Position numbers and translations under genes: made by a program. This document shows positions 24,750 to 33,065 of a stretch of 64,000 nucleotides of DNA, piece after piece. Within the stretch, counting starts at the first letter, position 1. The number at the start of each line of letters is the position of its first letter. A model generated the notes under the pieces. It had not been told where the DNA came from and searched no databases. It saw only the letters and a list, made by a program, of their open reading frames with translations. The DNA is taken from assembly GCF_030269545.1 (NCBI RefSeq), contig NZ_BSTN01000008.1, positions 124,001-188,000 of the forward strand, read 5' to 3'. The DNA is from Actinomadura sp. NBRC 104425. Its GTDB lineage: Bacteria; Actinomycetota; Actinomycetes; Streptosporangiales; Streptosporangiaceae.

Positions 24750-25772
24750 ATGACCCGCTGGGTCCTGCACGTCGACCTCGACCAGTTCATCGCCGCCGTG
24801 GAGGTGCTGCGCCGGCCGCAGCTGCGCGGGCGTCCGGTCGTGGTCGGCGGCGACGGCGATCCGACCAAGCGCGGCGTGGTCGCGACGGCGTCGTACGAGG
24901 CCCGCGCGCACGGCGTCCACTCCGGCCTGCCGCTGCGCACGGCGGCTCGGCGCTGCCCGGAGGCGGTGTTCCTGCCCGTCGACGCCGATGCCTACCGGGC
25001 CGTCTCGTCCCGGGTCATGGCGACGCTGCGCGGGTTCGACGCCGTGGTGGAGGTGCTCGGCTGGGACGAGGCGTTCCTGGCCGTCGAAGGCGACGACCCG
25101 GAGGCGACGGCCCGCGAGATCCGGGCGCGGATCCGCGCGGCGACCGGCCTCGAGTGCACCGTGGGCATCGGGCACAACAAGCTGCAGGCGAAGCTGGCGA
25201 CCGGCCTGGGCAAGCCGGCCGGCGTGTTCCGGCTCACCCACCGCAACTGGTTCGAGGTGCTCGGCGGCCGGCCGACCGACGCGCTGTGGGGCATCGGGGC
25301 CAAGACCGCCAAACGGCTGAGGGCGATGGGCATCGCCACCGTCGGCGAACTGGCGGCGGCCGATCCGCGGGCCCTCGCCGAGCGCTTCGGCCCCGCGATC
25401 GGGCCGTGGCTGGTGCGGCTCGCCCAGGGGCGGGACCACTCCCCCGTGGACGGCGCACCGCACGTCCCGCGCTCCCGCGGCAGGGAGACCACCTACCAGC
25501 GCGACCTGCGCGACTGGCAGGAGGTCCGCCGCGAAGTGGCGAACCTGGCGCGGCAGGTCGCGGACGAGGCCGCGGCCGAGCGGCGGCCCGCCGCACGCGT
25601 CGTCGTCAAGGTCCGCTACGCGCCGTTCATCACGCGGACCCACGGCCGGACGCTGGAGGCGCCGACGGCCGAGGCGGCCCGGATCGAGGAGGCCGCGCTC
25701 GCCGCCCTCGACCGGTTCACCGAACGGCGGCCGGTGCGCCTGCTGGGCGTCCGCGCCGAGTTCGCCCGCTGA
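24750..25772 (+). CDS. dinB: Y-family DNA polymerase IV, DinB2-like
   Basis: 340 aa. Palm motifs LHVDLDQFIAAVE near 5 and VEVLGWDEAFLAVEG near 100 supply the catalytic acids. TVGIGHNKLQAKLATGLGKP and the helix-hairpin-helix LWGIGAKTAKRLRAMGIATVGELAA follow, then the little-finger domain. The steric-gate position (second aromatic in DMDxFFA of most DinBs) is Ile, as in mycobacterial DinB2 where it is Leu, a change that weakens discrimination against ribonucleotides. No C-terminal clamp-binding QL motif is obvious. Confidence 0.9.
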   Translation: MTRWVLHVDLDQFIAAVEVLRRPQLRGRPVVVGGDGDPTKRGVVATASYEARAHGVHSGLPLRTAARRCPEAVFLPVDADAYRAVSSRVMATLRGFDAVVEVLGWDEAFLAVEGDDPEATAREIRARIRAATGLECTVGIGHNKLQAKLATGLGKPAGVFRLTHRNWFEVLGGRPTDALWGIGAKTAKRLRAMGIATVGELAAADPRALAERFGPAIGPWLVRLAQGRDHSPVDGAPHVPRSRGRETTYQRDLRDWQEVRREVANLARQVADEAAAERRPAARVVVKVRYAPFITRTHGRTLEAPTAEAARIEEAALAALDRFTERRPVRLLGVRAEFAR

Positions 25773-25782
25773 CCGCCGCCCC

Positions 25783-25842
25783 GCCGGAGCGCCGCGTGCC
25801 GGAGCGCCGCGTGCCGGAGCGCCGCGTGCCGGAGCGCCGCGT
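25783..25842. repeat. Four tandem copies of a 15-bp unit
   Basis: Unit GCCGGAGCGCCGCGT repeated exactly four times between the convergent dinB and thyX genes, followed by a partial copy. Outside both coding sequences. Possibly acts as the only spacer between the two gene ends. Confidence 0.9.
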
Positions 25843-25862
25843 GCCGGGGCCGCGGCGGGCGG

Positions 25863-26666
25863 TCAGACCTTGCGCCACCTAGGGATCCAGGCGCCGTCCT
25901 CGACCTCGTAGTCGCCGAACAGCGCGGGGGCCTCGCGGCGCATCACCTCGCCGATGCGGTTGAACAGCAGGCGGATCTCCTCCTCGGCACCGGGGGCGGT
26001 GCGGTTCTCGATCGTGTGCCGCAGGGTGCGGATGTTGGCCGTCCACACCAGTCCGGTGGCCACGCCCTCGGGGGCGAAGCGGCGCATGAACGAGGTCTTG
26101 TGCTTCTTCTCCGCGAACGGCACGCCCTCGTCGTCGAGGCGGAAGTGCCGGGCCATCCAGCCCTGGAACTCCTCCATCTGCTCCAGCAGCGCGGTGGCGC
26201 GCTTCATCAGCTCGGCGTCCCGGCGGGCCCACTCGGGGAACCAGAACGGGATGTCCTGCAGCCGCACGAAGCGCAGCGACTCCTGGGAGATGGCGACGCC
26301 CGGCCGGTGCCGGACGAGCTCGTGCGTCAGCACCCGGCTGACGTTGTGCAGGACGAAGCTGAAGCTGACGTGCTCCAGCACCGAGCCGTGCATGCTGCGC
26401 AGGATGTTCTCCAGGTAGGCGTGCTGGTCGGTGCGGATGCGGGTGACGTTGGGGTTCAGGCCCGGCTCCCAGGAGCGGTAGCACAGCCGGCCGGCGAACT
26501 CGGCGAGGTTCTGCGGGTCGTTCAGCTCGGCGTCGAGGTCGCCGCGGTCGAGCCGCTCCAGCCAGCTCTGTCCGCCGACGTCGCGCAGATAGCGCGCCAC
26601 CTCGTCGTAGTCCAGCTCGGGCCGCGCGACGAGGTACACCTCGGGCTCGACGCTCTTCACGTGCAC
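25863..26666 (-). CDS. thyX: FAD-dependent thymidylate synthase ThyX
   Basis: 267 aa, GTG start. Makes dTMP from dUMP using methylene-tetrahydrofolate, FAD and NADPH. The ThyX signature is present as RHRPGVAISQESLRF near 122, and the C-terminal ENRTAPGAEEEIR block contributes to the active site. The N-terminal third includes RLCYRSW and VLEHVSFSFVLHNVSRV. A ThyA gene is not seen in the window. Upstream 150 bp also holds the divergent start of the molybdopterin oxidoreductase operon. Confidence 0.95.
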   Translation of the reverse strand: MHVKSVEPEVYLVARPELDYDEVARYLRDVGGQSWLERLDRGDLDAELNDPQNLAEFAGRLCYRSWEPGLNPNVTRIRTDQHAYLENILRSMHGSVLEHVSFSFVLHNVSRVLTHELVRHRPGVAISQESLRFVRLQDIPFWFPEWARRDAELMKRATALLEQMEEFQGWMARHFRLDDEGVPFAEKKHKTSFMRRFAPEGVATGLVWTANIRTLRHTIENRTAPGAEEEIRLLFNRIGEVMRREAPALFGDYEVEDGAWIPRWRKV

Positions 26667-26817
26667 TTCCCCCTACCGGTCGTATCCTGCGCACCTAGCA
26701 AACCAGCTCCGCCCGGCGGTCCGCGAACCGACGCGGGTGTCACGGGCGAATCGAGGTGACACTCCTGTCGGGGATGCAGCAGACTGGGACGGTCCGCAGG
26801 TCTGGGGGAGGAACGGG

Positions 26818-26994
26818 ATGCAGTCGGAGCCGACGGTGCGGGGGCCCCATCGCGAGCGGCCCATCTCCTTCCTGGGCCCGCACGACACGGGCGGGTGGCG
26901 GCCGAAGGTGTACGGGCTGCGGCACGTGCTCGCCCGGCCGGACGGCCCCGACGTCGGCGCCCATCGTGCCGACCGCTTCGAGGGAAGGGTGTGA
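26818..26994 (+). CDS. 58-residue protein of unknown function ahead of the molybdopterin oxidoreductase
   Basis: ATG 26818 has a strong GGGGGAGG site, and the stop TGA overlaps the next ATG (TGATG), so translation is probably coupled. The product is short, basic and has no membrane helix; ISFLGPHDTGGWRPKVYGL is its most distinctive stretch. I do not recognise it. It could be a true small subunit, a leader peptide, or the kept N-terminal fragment of a longer protein. Confidence 0.55.
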   Translation: MQSEPTVRGPHRERPISFLGPHDTGGWRPKVYGLRHVLARPDGPDVGAHRADRFEGRV

Positions 26995-29048
26995 TGGCGG
27001 CCGAGCTGAAGGTGCTGGGGGCCTGCCCGCTGGACTGCCCGGACGGCTGCTCGTGGGTGGTCACGGTGCGCGGCGGCAAGGCGGTCGGGCTGCGCGGCAA
27101 CCCGGACCACCCCTACACCCGGGGCGCGCTGTGCACCAAGGTCAACCGGTGGCTGGAGCGGGCGGGCGACCCCGAGCGCATCCGGTACCCGCTGCGGCGG
27201 ACGGGCCGCAAGGGCGAGGGCCGGTTCGCGCGGATCTCCTGGGACGAGGCGCTCGACGAGATCGCCGCGCGGCTCGACCGCATCGTCCGCGACCACGGCG
27301 GCGAGGCGGTCTGGCCGTACTGGGGCACCGGCACGCTCGGCTACGTCCAGGGCCTGGAAGGGGCGGCGGGGCGGCGGTTCTTCAACGTGCTGGGCGCCTC
27401 GGCCCACGACGCCAACATCTGCTCGGCGGCGGGCGCCGCCGGGCTGGAGTGCACGATCGGCTCGCCGGGCGGCATGGACCCCGAGGACCTCGCGCACGCG
27501 CGGCTGATCCTGCTGTGGGGCACGAACCCGCTGACCAGCGGCCACCACGTATGGAAGTTCGTCCAGGCGGCGCGGCGCGAAGGCGCGCACGTGGTCGCGA
27601 TCGACCCGGTCGCGACCCGCACGGCGCGGCAGGCCGACGAGCATCTGGCGCCGCTGCCGGGCACCGACGCGGCGCTGGCGCTGGGGCTGCTCAACGTGGT
27701 CGTCGGCCTCGGCGCCCAGGACGAGGAGTACATCGAGCGGCACACGCTGGGCTGGGCGGAGTTCCGGGAGCGGATCCTGCGGTTCCCGCCGGAGCGGGCG
27801 GCGCGGATCACCGGGGTGCCGAAGGACGCGATCGTCGCGCTGGGCGAGCGGATCGCGCGGACGCGTCCCACCGCGATCCGCGCCACGCAGGGGCTGCAGC
27901 GGCACGGCGGCGGCGCGGAGGCGCTGCGGACGCTGGCCTGCATCCCGGGCGTGACGGGCGACTGGGCGCGGCCGGGCGGCGGGCTGACGTTCTCCACCTC
28001 CGGCCACATCAGGCTGAACCGCGCCGCGCTGTACCGGGACGACCTGCGGCCCGGCCCGGTGCGGACGCTGCCGATGAGCAGGATCGGCGAGGGGCTGCTG
28101 GAGGTGGACGACCCGCCGGTGAAGGCGCTGTTCGTCATCGCCGCCAACCCGGCGGCCAGCGCCCCGCACCAGAACAAGGTGCGCCGCGGACTGGCCCGGG
28201 AGGACCTGTTCACGGTCGTGCTGGAGCAGTTCCCGACCGACACGACCGACTACGCCGACATCGTCCTGCCGGCCACGATGCAGCACGAGCACGCGGACCT
28301 GCACGAGGGCTACGGCCACCTGTACTTGGCCTGGAACGAGCCCGCCGTGGCGCCGCCGGGCGAATGCCTGCCGACCACCGAGACCTTCCGGCGGCTGGCG
28401 CGGCGGATGGGGCTGACCGAGCCGAGCCTGTACGACTGCGACGAGGCGCTGGCCGAGCAGGCCCTGTCGTCCGGCGATCCCTGGCTGACGGGCGTCACCC
28501 TGGACCGGCTCCGCAAGGAGGGCTTCGTCCGCCTGGCCGTGCCGAAGCCGTTCCTGCCGTACGCGGAGCGGTTCCCGACGCCCTCGGGGCGGCTGGAGTT
28601 CCGGTCTCAGCGGGCCGAGGCGCTCGGGCTCGACCCCGTGGCCGGGTACACCCCGCCCGGCGAGGTGGCCGACGCCGAGCGCGCGCGGCGTTTCCCGCTG
28701 GCGCTGGTGTCGGCGGCCTCGCACCACTCCCTCAACACCGTGTTCGGTGAGAACGCCGAGCTGCGGCGGCGGTCGGGCGGGCCGACCGTGCGGCTGCACC
28801 CCGACGACGCGGCGGCGCGCGGGCTGGCCTCGGGGCAGCGGGTGCGGGTGGCCAACGAGCGGGGGGCGTTCGAGGCGGTGCTCCAGGTCACCGACGAGGT
28901 CCGCCCGGGGGTTGCGGCGACGAGCAAGGGGCACTGGCCCAAGCTGTCGGGCGGGGCGAACGCCAACGCGGTGGTGGACGAGCGCGACACCGACCTCGGC
29001 GGCGGCCCGGTGTTCCACGACACCCGCGTGGAAGTGTCGGCGGTGTGA
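26994..29048 (+). CDS. Molybdopterin-dependent oxidoreductase (DMSO reductase superfamily)
   Basis: 684 aa from ATG 26994. N-terminal 4Fe-4S motif CPLDCPDGC with a further Cys in GALCTKVNRW, then the MopB core: WDEALDEIAARLDRI, LLWGTNPLTSGHHVW, VAIDPVATRTARQADEHLAPLPGTDAAL, GPTVRLHPDDAAARGLASGQRVRV in the C-terminal dinucleotide domain. HDANICSAAG near 140 holds the likely Mo-ligand position. No Tat signal and no membrane or electron-transfer subunit beside it, so a soluble cytoplasmic enzyme. Substrate unknown. Confidence 0.88.
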   Translation: MAAELKVLGACPLDCPDGCSWVVTVRGGKAVGLRGNPDHPYTRGALCTKVNRWLERAGDPERIRYPLRRTGRKGEGRFARISWDEALDEIAARLDRIVRDHGGEAVWPYWGTGTLGYVQGLEGAAGRRFFNVLGASAHDANICSAAGAAGLECTIGSPGGMDPEDLAHARLILLWGTNPLTSGHHVWKFVQAARREGAHVVAIDPVATRTARQADEHLAPLPGTDAALALGLLNVVVGLGAQDEEYIERHTLGWAEFRERILRFPPERAARITGVPKDAIVALGERIARTRPTAIRATQGLQRHGGGAEALRTLACIPGVTGDWARPGGGLTFSTSGHIRLNRAALYRDDLRPGPVRTLPMSRIGEGLLEVDDPPVKALFVIAANPAASAPHQNKVRRGLAREDLFTVVLEQFPTDTTDYADIVLPATMQHEHADLHEGYGHLYLAWNEPAVAPPGECLPTTETFRRLARRMGLTEPSLYDCDEALAEQALSSGDPWLTGVTLDRLRKEGFVRLAVPKPFLPYAERFPTPSGRLEFRSQRAEALGLDPVAGYTPPGEVADAERARRFPLALVSAASHHSLNTVFGENAELRRRSGGPTVRLHPDDAAARGLASGQRVRVANERGAFEAVLQVTDEVRPGVAATSKGHWPKLSGGANANAVVDERDTDLGGGPVFHDTRVEVSAV

Positions 29049-29115
29049 CACCCGCGCGCGTGATCGGGGCCCGTACGGCCGGGGTGTGGGAGAACGGGTG
29101 CGGCAGGATGGAGGC

Positions 29116-30099
29116 ATGCGCGCGTCCCGTCTGATCTCGCTGGTGCTGCTGCTGCAGGCGCGGGAGTCGATGACGGCCGCCGAACTGGCCCGCGAGCTGG
29201 AGGTGTCCGAGCGCACCGTCTACCGCGACATGGAGGCGCTGTCGGCGGCCGGGGTGCCGGTGTACGCCGAGCAGGGCAGGAACGGCGGCTACCGGCTGGT
29301 CGGCGGGTACCGGACGCGGCTGACCGGGCTGAGCCGGGAGGAGGCCGAGGCGCTGTTTATGGCCGGGCTGCCCGGCCCGGCCGGCGACATGGGCCTGGCC
29401 GACGCGGTCGCCGCCGCCCAGCTGAAGGTGCTGGCCGCGCTGCCGGCCGCGCTGCGCGATGCGCCGCTGCACGCGGGCCGGCGCTTCCACCTGGACGCCC
29501 CCGGCTGGTTCGGCGCCGCCGGGCCGCCGCCGCTGCTGCGCGACCTGGCGCGGGCGGTGTGGCGGGACGAGGCCGTCGAGCTGCGGTACCGCCGCGGCCG
29601 CGAGGTCACCCGGAGGCTGCACCCCTACGGCCTGGTGTTGAAGAACGGCGTGTGGTACCTGGTCGCGCGGGTCGCGGACGGGCCGGGCCCGGGGCCGTAC
29701 CGGACGTACCGGGTCGACCGCGTCGCGGCGGTGCGGGCCCTCGGCGAGACGTTCCCGCGGGACGCGGGCTTCGACCTGGCCGGCCACTGGGCCGGGCAGG
29801 TGAAGGAGTTCCTGCGCTCGATGCTGGGCGGGGAGGCGACGGTGCGGCTGAGCCCGGCGGGGATGCGGCGGCTGCGGCACGCCGTCGAGCCGTACGCCGC
29901 GCGCGTGGCCGCCGAGCGGGCCGGGGAGCCCGACGCGCAGGGGTGGGTGACCACCACGCTGCCCGTCGAGTCCCCGGAGGTCGCCGAGACCGAGCTGCTC
30001 GCGCTCGGCCCGGAGGTCGAGGTTGTGGACCCGCCGGAGCTGCGCGAGCGCATGGCCCGCAGCGCGGCCCGGCTGGCCGCCCTCTACCGGGGCCGGTGA
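29116..30099 (+). CDS. WYL-domain transcriptional regulator
   Basis: 327 aa. N-terminal winged helix (ISLVLLLQARESMTAAELARELEVSERTVYRDMEALSAAGVPVY) and WYL domain with GREVTRRLHPYGLVLKNGVWYLVARV near 170, then the C-terminal WCX extension. Typical of YafY/PafBC-like regulators that respond to nucleic acid or small ligands. GATGGAGGC precedes the ATG. Follows the oxidoreductase by 67 bp. Confidence 0.9.
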   Translation: MRASRLISLVLLLQARESMTAAELARELEVSERTVYRDMEALSAAGVPVYAEQGRNGGYRLVGGYRTRLTGLSREEAEALFMAGLPGPAGDMGLADAVAAAQLKVLAALPAALRDAPLHAGRRFHLDAPGWFGAAGPPPLLRDLARAVWRDEAVELRYRRGREVTRRLHPYGLVLKNGVWYLVARVADGPGPGPYRTYRVDRVAAVRALGETFPRDAGFDLAGHWAGQVKEFLRSMLGGEATVRLSPAGMRRLRHAVEPYAARVAAERAGEPDAQGWVTTTLPVESPEVAETELLALGPEVEVVDPPELRERMARSAARLAALYRGR

Positions 30100-30140
30100 C
30101 GCCCCAGGTATCTGCCGCAATTTGCGCGCGCATGCTGGAC

Positions 30141-30160
30141 GGAGGGGGCGAACCCCCTCC
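30141..30160 (+). terminator. Hairpin after the WYL regulator gene
   Basis: GGAGGGGG-CGAA-CCCCCTCC, 8-bp perfect stem with a 4-nt loop, 41 bp after the stop. Intrinsic terminator-like without a T run. Confidence 0.6.
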
Positions 30161-30307
30161 GACCGCGGGGATAACGCAGCGGCACCCATGCCGGGAAACT
30201 CGACATGCCCGTGCCGCACCGCCAGTATCCCGTCTCAGAACACGGTTCGGACAGGCCCCAGGGGCCTATTTCCACCGGGCCGATTAGCCCCCCGGGGCCA
30301 TCCGAAA

Positions 30308-30325
30308 GGACTCCCCCGGGGGTCC
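30308..30325 (-). terminator. Hairpin after trpEG
   Basis: GGACTCCCCCGGGGGTCC, a near-perfect palindrome 66 bp beyond the trpEG stop, together with AGGCCCC-A-GGGGCCT at 30253-30267. Both lie between convergent transcription units. Confidence 0.5.
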
Positions 30326-30340
30326 GTCCCGGGCTGCGCA

Positions 30341-30388
30341 GCTCAGGACGGGTGCGGCTCAGGACGGGTGCGGCTCAGGACGGGTGCG
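30341..30388. repeat. Three tandem copies of a 16-bp unit next to the trpEG stop
   Basis: Unit GCTCAGGACGGGTGCG three times in exact tandem, running into the trpEG stop codon at 30391, with a fourth copy beginning GCTCA. Non-coding. Confidence 0.9.
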
Positions 30389-30390
30389 GC

Positions 30391-32565
30391 TCAGCGCGGG
30401 GCGCGGCGGCACAGGCGCAGCACGTTGCCGATGATGCGGTGGCCGGCCCGCCCCTGCGCGGTGAGGATCGACTCGGGGTGGAACTGCACCGCCCAGCGCC
30501 GCCGCTCCGGGTCCTCGATCGCCATGACCACGTCGCCGGTCAGCGCCGTCACCTGGAATCCCTTCACCCGCTCGGGCGTGCTGTGCAGGGAGTGGTAGCG
30601 GGCCGCGGTGAACTCGTCCGGCAGCCCCTCCAGCAGCTCGCCCCCGACCACCTTGACCGTGCCCGGCTTGCCGTGCGCGGGCTCGGGCAGCAGCGACAGC
30701 TCGCCGCCCTGGTGCTCGACCATCGCCTGCAGCCCCAGGCACACGCCGAACGCCGGCAGCCCCCGCTCGTCCAGGGCGTCCAGAAGCGCGGCGGTGTCGA
30801 AGTCCTCGGGACGGCCGGGGCCGGGCGACAGCACCACCAGGTCGGGGGCGTGCTCGTCCAGCAGCCGCGGCGGGAAGCCGTGCCGCAGCGTCACCACCTC
30901 GGCGCCCTGCTGGCGGAAGTAGTCGGCCAGGGTGTTGACGAACGAGTCCTCGTGGTCGACCAGCAGCACCTTCAGCCCCTCCCCGGCCCGCTCGGGCTCG
31001 GGTTCGGCGGCGGCCGCGGCGGCGGCCTGCGGGTCCTGGGAGGCGGCCAGCGCCTGCAGCAGCGCGCTCGCCTTCAGGTGCGTCTCCCGCTCCTCCTCCT
31101 CGGGGACCGAGTCGTACAGCAGGGTCGCCCCGGCCCGCACCGTGGCGACGCCGTTGCGGATCTGCGCGGTGCGCAGCGTCAGGCCGGTGTTCATCGACCC
31201 GTCGAAGCCGACGAACCCGACCGCGCCGCCGTACCAGCGGCGCGGCGCGTCCTCGTGGTCCTCGATGAACTGCATGGCCCACGTCTTGGGCGCCCCGGTG
31301 ACCGTGACGGCCCACATGTGGGTGAGGAAGGCGTCGAAGGCGTCGAACCCGGGCCGCAGCCGCCCCTCGATGTGGTCGACGGTGTGGATCAGCCGCGAGT
31401 ACAGCTCGATCTGCCGCCGGCCCAGCACCCGGACGCTGCCGGGCACGCAGACGCGCGACTTGTCGTTGCGGTCGACGTCGGTGCACATGGTCAGCTCGGA
31501 CTCGTCCTTGGCCGACGCCAGGATGGTGCGGATCTGCTCGGCGTCCTCCAGCGGGTCCTGGCCGCGGCGGATCGTCCCGGCGATCGGGCAGGTCTCCACG
31601 CGGTCGCCGGTCACCCGCACGAACATCTCCGGGGACGCGCCCACCAGGTATTCGCCCTCGCCCAGGTTGAACATGAACTCGTAGGGCGCCGGGTTGGTCT
31701 CGCGCAGCCGCTCGAAGAACGCGGCGGGCGAGTGGCAGCGGCCGTGCATGGCGTGCCCGGGCGTCACCTCGAACAGGTCGCCGCGGACGAACCGCTCCTT
31801 GGCCTCCCGCACCATCTGCGCGTACGCGCCGGGGACCGGCTGGGGCGGCAGTTCGGCGGGAGGGTCCGGGACGGGGGTGGGCGGGGTCAGCCGCGGCAGC
31901 CCGGCGGTGCTGCGGCCGTCCACCTCGAAGTCGTAGCACAGCCGGTGCTGGGTCTCCCGCTTGCGGTCCACGACGATCATCTCGTCGGCCAGGTGCAGGA
32001 CGAGGTCGCGCTGGTCGGCGGGCCGCGGGTGGCGCAGCCGCAGCGGCTCGAACTGCAGCGACAGGTCGTAGCCGAACGCGCCCCACAGCCCCAGGTGCGG
32101 GTCGTCGCAGCGGAGCAGGCCGACGACGGCGCGCAGCGCGGTGAACACCGTGGGCTGGCGGCTGCGCTCCTCCTCGGTGAAGAACTCCTCGGTGGGCGGG
32201 ACGAACACGGCGAACCGCCGATCCCCCTCGTCGGCGGTCACGGTGCCGGTGCCGCGCAGCGCGGCCGCCAGCGCCGGGAGCAGCACCCGCCCGCGGTCGT
32301 TGAGGGCGCGCGCCTCGACCTCGCGGCCGCGGGCGACGATCTCCACACAGGGGTCGATGTAGGCCATGTGCCAGCGGCTGTAGCGGCCGGGGTACTCCAT
32401 GCCGGAGCTGAGCACGCCGCCGCGCCGCTCACCCACCGCTTCGACGAGGGTGTCGAGCACCTCGGACTTGCGTTCGGCCCCGACCGGCGTGGCCGTACGG
32501 GTCACCCGTACGCCCCCGGCCGTGACGAACCGACTGGTCTGCGCTTGCTGTGAGACGGTGTCCAC
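30391..32565 (-). CDS. trpEG: Fused anthranilate synthase TrpE-TrpG
   Basis: 724 aa. N-terminal chorismate-binding TrpE part (to about 510) with PIAGTIRRGQDPLEDAEQIR, DVDRNDKSRVCVPGSV and VTGAPKTWAMQFIE. A linker rich in Ala/Glu leads to a class I glutamine amidotransferase domain with GVCLGLQAMVEHQGG (Cys nucleophile) near 600 and AVQFHPESILT near 690. Converts chorismate and glutamine to anthranilate. Single-chain TrpEG enzymes are a separate clade from two-subunit TrpE/TrpG. GTG start. The upstream 188 bp encode a leader peptide with three Trp codons and alternative hairpins. Confidence 0.95.
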   Translation of the reverse strand: MDTVSQQAQTSRFVTAGGVRVTRTATPVGAERKSEVLDTLVEAVGERRGGVLSSGMEYPGRYSRWHMAYIDPCVEIVARGREVEARALNDRGRVLLPALAAALRGTGTVTADEGDRRFAVFVPPTEEFFTEEERSRQPTVFTALRAVVGLLRCDDPHLGLWGAFGYDLSLQFEPLRLRHPRPADQRDLVLHLADEMIVVDRKRETQHRLCYDFEVDGRSTAGLPRLTPPTPVPDPPAELPPQPVPGAYAQMVREAKERFVRGDLFEVTPGHAMHGRCHSPAAFFERLRETNPAPYEFMFNLGEGEYLVGASPEMFVRVTGDRVETCPIAGTIRRGQDPLEDAEQIRTILASAKDESELTMCTDVDRNDKSRVCVPGSVRVLGRRQIELYSRLIHTVDHIEGRLRPGFDAFDAFLTHMWAVTVTGAPKTWAMQFIEDHEDAPRRWYGGAVGFVGFDGSMNTGLTLRTAQIRNGVATVRAGATLLYDSVPEEEERETHLKASALLQALAASQDPQAAAAAAAEPEPERAGEGLKVLLVDHEDSFVNTLADYFRQQGAEVVTLRHGFPPRLLDEHAPDLVVLSPGPGRPEDFDTAALLDALDERGLPAFGVCLGLQAMVEHQGGELSLLPEPAHGKPGTVKVVGGELLEGLPDEFTAARYHSLHSTPERVKGFQVTALTGDVVMAIEDPERRRWAVQFHPESILTAQGRAGHRIIGNVLRLCRRAPR

Positions 32566-32588
32566 CCGGGTGGCCCTTCGCGTGTCGG

Positions 32589-32635
32589 GCCCTCATCCGC
32601 GGAAGCGACGAAACGACCGCCGGATGAGGGCGGTC
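32589..32635 (-). terminator. Alternative hairpins of the trp attenuator
   Basis: Two overlapping inverted repeats between leader peptide and trpEG. Long: GCCCTCATCCG (32589-32599) with CGGATGAGGGC (32621-32631), 11 bp perfect, 21-nt loop. Short: GACCGCC (32615-32621) with GGCGGTC (32629-32635). They share 32621-32631, so only one can form at a time. The GGCGG of the first hairpin (32661-32680) could also pair with the CCGCC of this region. This is the layout expected of Trp attenuation. Confidence 0.7.
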
Positions 32636-32669
32636 GCCTGGAAGTCAACGTCAACGAACCGGCGCCGCC

Positions 32670-32753
32670 TCAGCGGCGCCACCACCAGCGGCGGCTCGGG
32701 CATCCGCGCACCGCCGGGGTGGCGGTGAACGGGTGACCGTGGCCGGATCGCAT
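32670..32753 (-). CDS. trpL: trp leader peptide with Trp-Trp-Trp
   Basis: 27 codons: ATG 32753 to TGA 32670. The peptide ends ...SRRWWWRR, with three consecutive TGG codons at 32679-32687. The first strand of a perfect hairpin (GGCGCCGC-TGAG-GCGGCGCC in RNA sense, 32661-32680) begins inside the Trp codons and covers the stop. A ribosome stalled for Trp-tRNA would therefore open it. No Shine-Dalgarno precedes the ATG, and the predicted promoter places the transcript start at or next to it, so the leader may be translated from a leaderless mRNA. Confidence 0.85.
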   Translation of the reverse strand: MRSGHGHPFTATPAVRGCPSRRWWWRR

Positions 32754-32759
32754 ACCGCG

Positions 32760-32789
32760 AGCTTACCGGGCCGCCTCCCGCCCGGCCAA
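32760..32789 (-). promoter_or_regulatory. Predicted promoter of the trpL-trpEG transcript
   Basis: TTGGCC (32784-32789) and TAAGCT (32760-32765) with an 18-bp spacer. Transcription would start about 7 bp downstream, at the trpL ATG. Prediction from sequence pattern only. Confidence 0.45.
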
Positions 32790-33014
32790 CCGTTCCGGCG
32801 CGCGCCGCGGACCGCGCACGGCGTCTCACCGCCCGGTCGGCCGGGGCGGGCGCCGAGGCGCCCGGCCGGGCCCGCCGCCCGCGGCCCGCCGGGCGCGAAC
32901 CCACGCGCTGACGTGGGGTTTCGCTTCTGGATCGCTCCACACACTCGTGCCGTCGCCGAGATCAGCCTGTGACCGAGACAGGGGTAGGCTCCGGCACCGC
33001 CCCTGGCGCCGCAC

Positions 33015-33035
33015 CGTCTCAGCATCTGAGACGGC
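33015..33035. promoter_or_regulatory. Perfect inverted repeat upstream of the DUF3311-mctP operon
   Basis: CCGTCTCA-GCATC-TGAGACGG, 31 bp before the DUF3311 start. Either an operator or a hairpin in the 5' leader of the mRNA. Confidence 0.55.
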
Positions 33036-33065
33036 GCGGCGATAGCCCTTGACGAGGAGGCTCCC

